A DNA stretch of 64,000 bases from Eopsaltria australis (Eukaryota; Chordata; Aves; Passeriformes; Petroicidae). The position numbers and the translations under genes are program-made. The DNA lies in NCBI GenBank assembly GCA_034509425.1, contig JAVTVJ010000071.1, positions 248,001 to 312,000 of the forward strand, in the 5' to 3' direction. The notes under the pieces were generated by a model. The model searched no databases and was not told the origin of the DNA. It saw only the letters and a program-made list of their open reading frames with translations. Positions within the stretch are counted from its first letter, which is position 1. Each line of letters begins with the position of its first letter. Below are positions 10,701 through 22,700 of this stretch, one piece after another.

Positions 10701-13700
10701 TGAGCTGCTGGGCTGCTGGTGTGGGCTGTGCTCAAGGGTAAAGTGTGCCCCAAACGCTTCAGTGGGGGTTTTGTTGTGGCTCTGGATTCTCCAGTCCCGT
10801 GTCCCCTTCCTCGAGGGCCTCGCCTCCCATCCTGTCATTCTGCTGTTGAGTATCAGAGCAACTCATTTCCTTTTCTCTCCAGCACCGTGTTTCTCCTGGC
10901 TGTCCTGGTGTCCTGGGCTGGAGCCCAGGGGTCCCTCCCAAGGTCCTGGGGTCTCCCTGTGTGCACAGAATTGAGCACTGCAGTGCCAGCACCGATTCCA
11001 AGTCCTCATGTCACTGATCTGGGCAATGTCACAGGGGAAGGGGGGATGTCGTGCGAGTCTGTCTCTCTGGTTTCAGTCTCCCTAAGGCAAAAGTGCACTC
11101 CGTGTGCAGTTGTTGGTACAAAATAATTGCATTTGCTTTCTTAATTGCTGTAGGGAAGGGGTAATTCGGTCCCTGAATCTCTGTCTCTGCTTGACTTGGC
11201 CTATTTACCTGCTTTTCATCCGCCCCAGGTCAGACACGTCGCGGTTCAGTGTTCCAGGCATCAGGGCTGGGCAGCAGCCAGGCTGAGAGAGGGATGTGAG
11301 CAGGATTTTGGGAGGGGTGAGCAGCATCCAGGCTGAGAGAGGGATGTGAGCAGGATTTGGGGAGGGGTGAGCAGCAGCCAGGCTGAGAGAGGGATGTGAG
11401 CAGGATTTGGGGAGGGGTGGGCAGCAGCCAGGCTGAGAGACGGATGTGAGCAGGATTTGGGGAGGGGTGGGCAGCAGCCAGGCTGAGAGACGGATGTGAG
11501 CAGGATTTGGGGAGGGGTGGGCAGCAGCTGGGCTGAGGGGACGTGAGTGTGGGTGACATGGCACAAAGTGTGGCCAGTGCCCAGGCAGAAGCCGTGGTGG
11601 CCCAGAGAAGCACTGGGGTGTGGCTGCCTGGGCCAAGAAGTCTTTTAGTGCTGAGATGGGGAGAACATGGGGGTGGTTTATTGTCTCCCTATAGAGAGGT
11701 CTGAGACCTCCCCAGGACAAGGTGTTAAAATAAAGTAGCACCATCCCCGTACCCTTCTAACTGCAAGGTGCTAGAAATCCCAAATTCCCACTCAGATGCG
11801 TGTTGGATCAGATCTCTGTGGGTGCTGGAAACAAACAGTAACGTGGAGGTGTTCTGATCCTATTGACATTGTCTGACAGTGAGCAGAGGGTGACACGTTT
11901 TCTGCCATCCCAAAACATTTAATTGACACATCCATCCCGTGCAAGGGCGCTGGCAGGCGGGGGAGGGCATGTGCTCTGCCGTGATTTTTTTCTGCACAAG
12001 TTCCTTTTGATGACATTTTTACTCCAAGCTCAGAGCTCTGTGCCTGTCAGAAGGGAGCAGCGCAGATGGACACGTTGGGCTCCAGACACGATGCTCCATT
12101 GCTGTTGGCTGACTGACACGTCCCATGGGATTCTGCAGCTTGTTAAATCATCTCACAAAGGAGAAGGGGGAGGGAGAACCCGGTGCGAGGTTGCCAGCTG
12201 TAGCCAGCTCAGTGCTGCAGCATCAGCTGCTTGGTGGTTTTGATCAGGAATTTGTGGCTGCCCAGGGTTTCCTTCTATTTCTCTGGAAGTGCTCGATGGA
12301 GGGAAGGCCAAGGGAAAGTCTGGCACCTTTCTAAGGAATTGTGCTTCAGTGGGACCCGGCAGCCTGCACTACCTACACGTGTCTTGCTAATTTTCCCTGC
12401 ATCTTATTTATTTTCTTAATGTATTTTCTTTCATTTAGTGGCATCTTCTGCAGTGCTGTGGGAGCAGAGCTGAGCTGCACATGGAGAGTGGGGAATGTTT
12501 ACCTGGTTCCTGTTTGCAGTTCTGGGTTACTGGTTTGTGACATTGATAATGCTGCTCAGTTCACTGAGTTTCTGCAGGAATGTTTTGGTTCCTTTTGCTG
12601 CTATTCCTCAAATAGGAGGAATAGTCTAATCTAGTCAGATGCAAAAGAGGAGAATGGGCCACAAAATCAGTGTTGAGTAAATCTCAGTGAGAGGTTTGTC
12701 AGCATTTGGCAAATGTCAAATCTGTCCTCTTTTAGGGGTCACTTTCCCACCTTGTAAGAGCCCAGCAGCTCCAAGGCTTCATGTCAAAAACCCTCCCATC
12801 TCCATTCTGGGTTTTCCCTGCTCTTCTCCTGCCATTGTGCTGCCTTTGAACAAGGTGTGGACAGGGGGATGCTCCTGCTGCTACACACATCAGACCCCAG
12901 AGCTCCTGGACCCCTCCCAAAGACACTGCTTGGCTTTCTCTCACTCAATGGCTGACCCTTTTTGCTCTTCTCCCAGCAAAGCTTGTTTGGCTCTGGCCCT
13001 GAGGTCAGAGCCGGCGTTGGAGCCTGTGTTGTGTGGGGCTGCTCCTGCTCCGTGGCCTGTCATCAGCTGGGAATGCTCCTTAATGGGAGAGGGTTGCAGA
13101 GTGCCTGTAATGCTTTTAAGAATAAAGGGCAGCATATGCACTCAAACCAGACCTATATTTTTCCTGTCCTGCAGCTCTTTATCTGCCCCTGCTCAGAGGG
13201 ATTCTCTGATGCAGCACAGGCTGCACGCCTGAGCCGGCTTTTCTGTCCCCAGTGCCACCCCCCACCATACATTACGTTTGAATAAATGCATTTCCACTGC
13301 CAGGAGCCATCCATAAGGCTAGGGCTGGCCTCTTCCTCGTGGGGGATTTTAGCTTGGATGGACACATTTCTATTAGTGATGCCAACCCTGTCTGGTTCCT
13401 TTCTAGTGTGAGCTGCAAGCCCAGGAGTTAAATGTGTGGTTGTCATGGGTCTGTGCCAACCCAAAGCATCCTCCCCTGGAAATGAGGAGTGGGAGATGGC
13501 AGACTGGTTCTGAGGGAAGCAGATGAGCTCACCTTCTGCCTCTCAGTTCCTGAGCTGATCCTTCACAGCCTGCTGTCATTTTGCAAACCCGTGCAGGTTT
13601 CCTGCTCCTGGCCACCCACTGCACCTGAGGAGTGAAAGGTTCTGCTCCTTTCCATGGGAGAAGGGATCATTTGGCCATCAGAGGATTGGTTGTTGCAAAG

Positions 13701-16700
13701 TGTTGCTCCACTGGTGGAAATGCTGGTTTCTCACAGCACCCTGTTGACCTTACACTGGCTGAACTGTCTGTAGGTGTTGGGCAATGAGGCTGGAGCTGTT
13801 GGCAGTTGTTGCTGAGAGCTGTTGCTTCACTCAGAATGATCTGGTGAAGTGCGAGCTTGAGGTCTGGCTCTGTGCAGAGGACCAGGCATGGCTCTGCCTG
13901 CTGCAGTGTGTCAGTCCAAGTGGACTGAACCTGGAGGTTCCCACTGGAATCCTGGTGAGTGGCTCTGCTGGGAATGGGGCTGATGACAGAGCCTGTTGTC
14001 ATCAGTTCTCGTGCTGGCTGTGGTGTTGTGCAGTGTCAGCTGGGTCACTTCTATGTGTCCTGCCTTTATTATGGTCCCTGCTTTTCCCACTCCATTCTGG
14101 AATTTTGTACTTGAGCTCATGACCCTTTGACTTTGAGGAAAATCTACCCACTTTTATTACAGCAAATAAAAATCTGGACCAAGAAGTTGAGGAGTGCAGA
14201 AGCAGAAGCTTGTGGCTTTGGCTTCTTCTGCAGCCATTCCAGTAGCTGGAATCAGACCAGCTGCTCTCCTTGGGCTTTCCCAAAACCCTTCAAGAGGGGC
14301 TGACAGTCCCTTGCCCCTGCAATACTCAACTTTAATCTTCTCCAGCCTTCTTTCAGCCATTTTTTTGTGAAAGCTGTTGTAGCATCTGGTGCTTGGGGTG
14401 CACAGGAAACAGAGTCCCCACTCTTTTGGGAGTCCCACCATGCCAAACCTTGCCCGCTGGCGAGGTGGCTGCAGCAGTGCCTTCCTCACACTTCAGAAAA
14501 ACATAAGCAGCTTTCTATCTCGGAGGCTTTGCCCAAAGCCTTTGGGTTGTTTGTGTTCCCTCTGTAAGCAGGAAATACCAAGCGAGGGTCACGTTTGGTT
14601 GCAGGAATCCAGTGGTTGTATGGGATGTGGGACTGACCTGCTGTGGTGGCCTCTGGGCAGTGGACTCGAGGGAATCCGCCTCCAGCCCTCACTGCCCTCC
14701 TGACACTTTGTCTCTAAGGCTCTGAGTGAAGTACACAAACATCTGGGGCCAGTGCTCAGCTGCTTTAAACTTCCTGGTGCCTTTGGGCCAAGCTGCTCGT
14801 GTTTGCTGGTGTCTCATTGTGCTTTTTGTCTTTGGTGTTGGCTGTGTAAATACAGGGGGTGCGATGGCCTCTGCACAAGCACCCTGAGCTCTCCTGGTGC
14901 TTCCTTGACCTGTGTCAGTGGGACCAGGAACCGACCCCAAAGGTTCATCATTTGAGCTGAAAACACCACGTTGTTCTCTAGGCTTGGCCATGCTTTATCT
15001 CCCTGCCTGGGGTGGTTTTGAGAACAAAGTTACTGCAGTTGGGAGGAAAGAAATGGAAAAGCAGGAGGACAAATATGGTGCTGTTTAAAGGAACTTTGGG
15101 GTTTTACTGTGACCTAAAACATATGCTTTATTCAGCAGTTTTCAGTGCTGAAATCAAGCAGGAAGCTTTATTTAAAGCCTACAGCACTTGCTGAATCATG
15201 GAGCAAGAGAAAACTGAGCCCAAGAAATAGTTTAAATGGAGCAGATTTTGCTGTTTCCAGAGCTTTCCTGATGTCTTGTTTTAAGCAGATGCCATCAGGA
15301 GGAGCATCTTCAGATGCTGCCCTGGTGCAGCAAAGGGCAGGTGAGACCTGGGTAATGCTTTGAGAACAGAGACCACAGGGTAAAAGCAACCTCCCTCTTT
15401 GATTTGAAGGGGTTTTGGGAGGTTGGGGGAGGAAAGAAATCAAAAAGCAGCAGTGGCCAAATTGGCTCCAGACCTTTACTGGGGACCTTTATTTACAGCA
15501 TTCTCCTGCCTGTGCTGGGATTGGGGTTTCTGTTTAATCAGAAGCAGCCCAAAGTCACAGGGAGTTCTGGGCTTTGTGCTCTGCTTTTCTCAGCACCCTG
15601 TTTCCATACCTCAGGAGAATTGTGTGGCCTTTCTGGCACAACTGAAGAGGAAGAGGAGGGAAGGGAGTGATGTACTTCCCTGCAGTCCCCACATCTAAAT
15701 ATAAATAGTTCTCCTCTTGGATCCTTCCAGTCTGATCTTCTGTGTGATTTGACCTTTCTTTGATAAAAGCTTTCTTTATTTGCAGGAATAAAAAGGCAAA
15801 GGGGAAGAGAGGACACAGCAGATGGGTTTTTTTTAAATATCTTTAGATCCTGGCAGTTGGTTTCTGCAGCACCCAGTGCTCACTGCTGGGCCAGCTCCCT
15901 CCTGGGCTCCAGCTTTTCTCCTCCTCTGAGCTCCTTGAACAAACTTTGCATTTTACTCTAAAGCATTGACCTGAAGATTTCCAAGGAAGTGTTTTATCAC
16001 AGGGACACCACGCTCCAGTGGGGACGGATGCCCCAGGCTCTGGTCCCCAGCCCTGCCCACTGCACCACTGACCCTGGTTTTCCTTGTTTCATAACTTCAG
16101 CTGAAAGAAACATTTGTGTTAATTGCTGCTGGTTTTTCATGTGTTCACCCTCGAGCAGTTTGAGCTCAGCTTCCAAGCGCGGCTCAGTTTAATGTGTTAA
16201 AACCATGGGACTCTGGCACTGCCCAAGCAGAGGCAGCACAGGTGCAATGTTAGAACTGCTCTAGACTGCACACGAGGCTTTCTGGCACGAGTTCTAACCA
16301 TTAATTGCCACTCTAAATCCAGCAATAAATTATTTGGGCAACCACACTGCAAGAGCCTGCTGCCAGGAACAAACCAGAGCTGAGCACTACTCAGTGCCCT
16401 TCATGCTTCAGGACTGCAGAGCTGGATGAGGCAGGGCACTCCTGCCCACACTCTGAGTGAGGGTTTTTGGTGTCTCTCTGACCTTCTGGGTGTAGTTTAA
16501 GCCATCACCCTGTGAACAATGTCATCAGTGCTGGAGGTGCCCTGCATGTGTGTATGGATCTGCCATTTGCTCCTGGAGCACAGGATGGTGGGTGGTGTGC
16601 AGGATGCCTCAGGATGAGCCTCTGATCCTTTGCAAATTGGATTTTGTGGCTCACTTGCCTGTCCTCTTGGATGAAGTTTCCCCTTAGCTGCCTCTCCTCT

Positions 16701-19700
16701 AGCAGAGCTTGGGTCCATCTCAGGACTGCAAAGCCTTTTATAATGCTCTGTGGATCAGGAGTCACTTGGAAGGGACAGGGACAGACTTTCCATTTCCCAC
16801 TGAAACATGCTCCAGAGTGAGCCTGCTGCTTCAGTCCCTTCTGGAATCTGCACGAGGTTCCCTTTGGTTTGGTTTGGTGCCTTTCCTGCTGTGTGGCACT
16901 GAGTTGCCCCTGGCCAGCAGCCCCCCAGACATGACTGCTGTTTTAAAAAGCCTCTGGGCCATGTGAGTTGTTGGGATTTCATGCTGGGGAGGAAATGGAT
17001 TGCTCAGAAAAAGACCAGCTTCAAACAGAGCCACAGCTGGCTGATTTTAAACCAGTTCAGCTGGGGATCAGAGGGTGCTGTTAAGTTCTACCCCCAAAGA
17101 AAACAAAGCAGGAAAATGCACCACATTAGCACAAGTGGGATCATCAGGGCTTGTAATAAGCTCTGTGTAATTCCTGAAAGGATGGAGTGTAAAACAGGCC
17201 AGCACACAGATCATGGGTTGTACTGGAGAGTGCCATCATCAGGAAGGGTGAACAGTTCCAGTTTGCTTGTAAGAATGTACTGGTTTGAGTTTCATGCCCG
17301 TTCTGGGAGAGAGTGGTGAGGGACAGCAGACACCACACTCCTTTCACAGCAAGCTCAGGAGCAGCACTGGCCTCTTACTTGTGCCATTCTGTGCAGATGT
17401 GAACAGGACACCCTGCAGGGGTTGGGGAAGAGTAATCCTTGCCAGGGTTAATGCTTCAATCTGTGCTGCTTGACTTTTGAGCAAGGGAGGGAAGTGAATG
17501 CTCTCAGAAGTGCTGGGAGACCACCTACTCCTTGGTACAGACTGCCAGCAGCTGACAGATGGAAGTGATTTTGGGACACTGAGAAGTCAGTGTGGAATCA
17601 CAGTGGTGACCAAGAGCAGACTCTGTATCCCACAGTCTTTGACTTCCACCCACCCCTCGTGACTCTTGCTGTGGAGAAGGACAGTTTCCCAGAGCCATCA
17701 GAATTCTTCTGTGGGGTGTGAATTAGCAGTGGGTCGATGGTTTGCTGTCTCTTGTGGTTCAGTTTAATAGCCACATGTTCCTCTGAGGATGCTTTTTGGC
17801 AAGCCTGAAGGATGTGTGGCAGTGGGAGCTCTGGTTGGAAAGCAGGAGGGTGAGGTGAAGCCAAGGAGTGATTCCATGTGCTCACACACCGACTCCCTGT
17901 GTTCTGTGTGACTGTCCCTGACCACTGCTGTCAGATCCCCGCCTTGGTGTGAGAGCTCTGCTGACCCTGGCCCTGTTTGCCTAAGTGCTCCCTGTCCATT
18001 TTTTGTCTTGCAGCATCTGGAGGGGGCCAAACGTGAACTGCGTTGACAGTACTGGATACACCCCGCTGCACCACGCTGCTCTGAACGGCCACAAGTGAGT
18101 TCTGTTCTGTGCCTTGGGTTGCAGGGGTGGATGCTTTGTGCTTCCCTGGTCGTGTGGTTCATTCACCAGCTGAGGCACTGCTGCAGCACTACTCCATCTT
18201 CAGGGGAAGTGGAGAACGTCAGTGCTTTGGCTGATGTGTGATCTGACATCTCGAAACACTTGGCAAAACGCTGAGGTTTTCAGCCACCTTTTTATATTTG
18301 TAAGCATTTGGATAAGCTGTAACACTGTGTGAAAGGGGCTCCCCCAGTGGTAATCCCTGCAGTCTGTCTGGTGTCCAGGCTGGTCTGGGCCTGCACCACT
18401 TTGCAGTTGCTTTGTGTGCACATCACTTTTTAAAGTAACTGCAGCCTTCACTGTGGTGGATCTCGTGTTGTTCATTGCTGCCTGAGAGAATTGAGAAATA
18501 GAATAGAGTCAAAATCTTCATTCACCCTCATTGTGCTGGTGCAATTCACTTTGCAGCAGAGGCTCGTGGCTGGCTTCAGCCCCTGTTTAGCTCTATTAGT
18601 AGAGAGTTAATGTGGATCTTCCCTGAGCTCATCTCAGCAATATTTATTTCTTGTTTTTTTCATTTCCTTTGGCAGCATTTAGTAGGAACGCTTAAAAATT
18701 ACATTTCAGGAGGATCTCTGAAACTCTACTGTTCAGATCAACTTCTTGTTCAGTACTTGCTGCAGAATGTGAGCTGTGAAACCAGGACTGAATGTCTCAC
18801 TGGCGTTCCTGTCTCTTGCAGGGATGTCGTGGAAGTTCTGCTGAGGAACGACGCGCTCACCAACGTGGCAGATTGTAAGGGCTGCTACCCCCTGCACCTG
18901 GCAGCCTGGAAGGGAGATGCTGACATAGTGAAGCTCCTCATCCACCAGGGCCCTTCACACACCAAAGTGAATGAGCAGGTCTGCCTGATTTTCTGTAATC
19001 TATCACTGAATCACTTCCCTGACATGGAGAGACTCAGCTGACTCCTGACCCTTCCCAAACCAGTAGCAGTGGTTTGTAAGGTCCTACTTGCTGATGGGAT
19101 AAGAGAGACACTGCCTAAAACAATACATTCAGTTCTGAGTTAGTGGTAGGATGAAAAGGCATTTAAGTTTGATAGAGAGACACATAAATATGAGAGCTGC
19201 TCAACACTTAGGAAGTGATCTCCTGCTTCTGAGCTTCTAAAACTAACCCACAGTTTTCCTTTCAGCTGCTGGATAGCTGAGCAGGTTTCTAGTTCTGCAG
19301 AGGATCCATTGGCTCCCTCCTTTGGGAACTAATCCAAGCAGCTTTGTTCAGTCTCTTTGGCCGTGCTCTCTTAGCTGCTCTCCTGGCTTGTCTCTGGCAC
19401 TTGCTCCAGTTCACTAATTTGTAAGTTCCAAGAAAATTTTAACACCACTTGCCCCCAGATAAATCCCTAGCTTAATCTTAAAGACTTAATTTCTCAATTA
19501 GGCAAGGAAAAAAAAGCCTCTTGGATTTGTTCCTTTTGTCAAGCTGATGGTTTTGATCTGGGGTGCAGAGGGAGTGAGGGGTATCAGACAGCTGTGTCCA
19601 CTGCAGGGGGCTGGCTCCTGTTGAACCACCTCATGGACATCAGAGATATCTTAAAATTCCAGGCAACTTCTGAAATGCTCCTGCTGGAAGACCCAAATAT

Positions 19701-22700
19701 TCCTGTTGTTGTAGAGATTTATTTAAGGGAGCTGGTTTCATGAGTGAGGCCAGCTGAGCAGTGTCACTGAACTGCCCCTCCCTGGGTGAGCCTGGCAGAC
19801 ACACACTGACAGCCCCAAACCAGGTGGCTAAAGCTGCAATGGGCTGTGATTGTCCTGTCCCTGATGTCCCTGTGAATCAACTCCCAAACCACTCAGGTGT
19901 TCTTTCAGGAGGAAAGGAATAAACCAAAATTGTTTTGCCCGCCTTAGTGCCAGCAGGCTAAACCTGGACGTTCATTCCAGAGGTAATTCCCAGGTAGGTC
20001 AGACACCCCTGGCTTGAGTTCAGCTCACAGTCAAGGTGAGCAGCTAGGAACTGAGAGTCCTTGCTGTTGATTTGCTCCATGGTAGCTTTTCAGAAGCTGG
20101 GGAGCAAACTCCTTGCAGAGGCAGGATTAGGAGTCCCAACCCTTCTTTGTGGGGACCCAAGTGCCACACTGAAGTTTCCCATGATGGGTAGCTCGTGCAC
20201 CAGGCTGCCCCAGGGATAAATGCTGCTAAAACATCATGGATTGAAAAATCTTGTTGTAGTACAATTCTCTATCACTCCTCCACTGAGCAGGAATAATGAG
20301 GAGAGTGTGTTCTGATGTCTCTGATGATAGTTTTCCAGTTTGGGGCTGTGGTTAATCATGTCTCCAGGCACAGCTGCAGGCATTCAGTCTGGTGACATTG
20401 GCTTGAGTGCAGGTAACCCTTTTCAATCCATCCGACAAGAGCAGAGTAAGAGCCTGGAATGTCAATGTTCTGCTCTGAGTAGGGCAGCTAGAGGGGAGAT
20501 CTTTGCAAAAGATCCAAAGCTTAGTATGATCCTTGCAAGGTAACGTTTCATTAATGCCTGTTTAGTAGGAACCATGTTAAATGAGAGAAGTCAGCTGAGG
20601 AGCCTGTGCTTGGAGCCTGGTCCAGGTTACAGCAATCCCAGCTGGAATGGCTTTTGCTGGCCATGGCTCTGACTGGAACAAGATGCTGTGTCCTGCCGTT
20701 CCACCCCTTGGAGTCACCCATTGCTTTGTTGCTGTATCTCACCCATTTCATTATCACATTTTTTTTCTTTTTCCTCTTCCTTTTTGTAGAATGCTCTTGA
20801 GATCAAAGAACTCAAAAAGTACGGCCCCTTTGACCCATATATCAATGCCAAGGTGTGTACTTTGCTGTCAGCATTTCACTGCATCATCACTCCAAGCTGC
20901 ACCCGCGTGCTTCCAGGTGCAATAATACCTGTTCACTTCTCAGCTGCTTGGGGAAAAGGAAATCGGGACCATTTATTTACTGTGGGTTTCTCTCTTCAAA
21001 GCAGTTATAGAAACATAATTAAAGGGAAGCTTTTCCTTACTTTCCTGGGGGCTCCTTCCTTGCTTAGCCTTGTAGGACTCGCAGTGATGGTCAGTTTGCT
21101 TGATTGGGCTGGATGACTTCCCAAAGGTAATGTTACTTCAATTCAATGTTCTAGGTTTTGTTTCATGTGCTGATGTTGCTGATAAATGCAAAGAGAAGAA
21201 ATTTTTTTTCCCCCTGCTTAACCATGGTTGCATTTTCTCTGTGGGCTGTTTGGAGTGAATTTTGATGCCTTTTCTCCTCCCAAATGCATAGTGCTGTGTG
21301 TTGTTTGAATGGACACTTAATTCCTGTGGTGGTGGTGGTGGGGAGAAGGGAGGGCAGTGATGTTCCTGCCTCCCTTCCCAAGTCCTCCATGTCCTGCTTA
21401 TTACATCAGTCTCTCTTTTGATGTTCAGTCTGTGGTGTCGTTTGACCCTTCAGCCCTGGTCTCCTGTTCCTGTTTTCTGGCCTCTTTTGCTCCTCTCTTG
21501 TTTTTAGCTGTTCTTGAGCTACAAAAGACCCAACATCAGCTCATGCAGTGTGCTGAGACTGAGCTGTTGGAGAAGCAGATCAAATTCCTGGTGGTGGTTT
21601 CTCAGACACCATTTTTCAGTTTTATTTCTAGTGAAGCTGCAAGCCAGGGATGGCAAACACTCTGCTGCTCTGTCCTGAGCCACCTCTGCCATGAGCCACC
21701 ATACCACAGCTGCTTCCAGCCAGTTATTTTAGATCCAGCCATCCATGGCAGATTTCTATCTCTGAGTTTCCCTCTGCTTGATCTGCAGGATCTTAGAAAC
21801 AAACAGCCAGAGCTCCTGTGCTTTCTGGGAGTTAAGTGTGGTTTTACAGAGCCCTGCTTCAGGGTCACCAGTGCCCACCCTCTGACCACAAGTGTGTTCC
21901 CATGAAGCTCATCCAAATCAGGGGATTTTCGTAAAAATCCGGATGGGAATTTTATGCCTTTATATTTTCTGTGGAAATACCATAGTTGAGCAGTTCAGTT
22001 GCCTGAAAGGAGCTCCCTAAAACATTGTCAATAACCAACTAAAATCTTACACCCTTCAGTACTGGGAAGTCGAATGAAGAAGGAATGTAAAGAGGGAATA
22101 TCCAGGGAGTTCTCTTTCTTGTGGATTTTTGGTTTTATCCTGTGGAGAAGTGCATTATTTAAAGCCTCAGTTCAGCGTTCACAATGGCTGAGGTGCTCTC
22201 TAGAGCAAGACAAGATTTTGGGCATCTTTGCTTTGGTTTTAAAGGACAGAGAGGTGATTTACACACAGTTGTTCTAAGCAGCTTTGTGCCAGTTCCTGGC
22301 CAGGTGTAATGAGGAGCATGTGGAGTTGTACCTGTCACACAGACTCTGGTGTTTTCTTAGGAACAGCCAAATAGCAGGTGGTCAATAGGGCAGGACTCTG
22401 TTGGACACTCAGACACCAACAAAAATCCTACCAAGGAATCTTAGAAGGGTGGCACTGAAGGGCCATAGAGCCACTTTCCCCAGCCCTGGGGCAGGGTCAA
22501 GTCTCCTTACACCATTCCTGACTGGGGTTTGCCCACCAATTTCTCAAAAACCTCTGAGAGGTTTTAGCTCTGTCACCTTTCTTTGACAGTTTATTCAACC
22601 CTTCAGATCTCTGCAGGTCAGAAAACTTCCCCTTATTTAAACCAAGTCTCCCTCTGCTCAGTCAGAGCCATCTCACAGTGTGTTGGAGCAGGGGGTGCAG

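Noticed and set aside
11205..11744. Long - strand open frames rich in Leu/Pro/Ser/Cys repeats
   Set aside because: They are a by-product of the 50-bp minisatellite, whose unit lacks stops in several frames; there is no start context, family match or codon bias.
1770..18013. Numerous 60-190-codon open frames in intron 1 on both strands
   Set aside because: None shows a recognisable domain, conserved start, splice-consistent structure or repeat-encoded polymerase; the lengths are expected by chance in intron of this composition.
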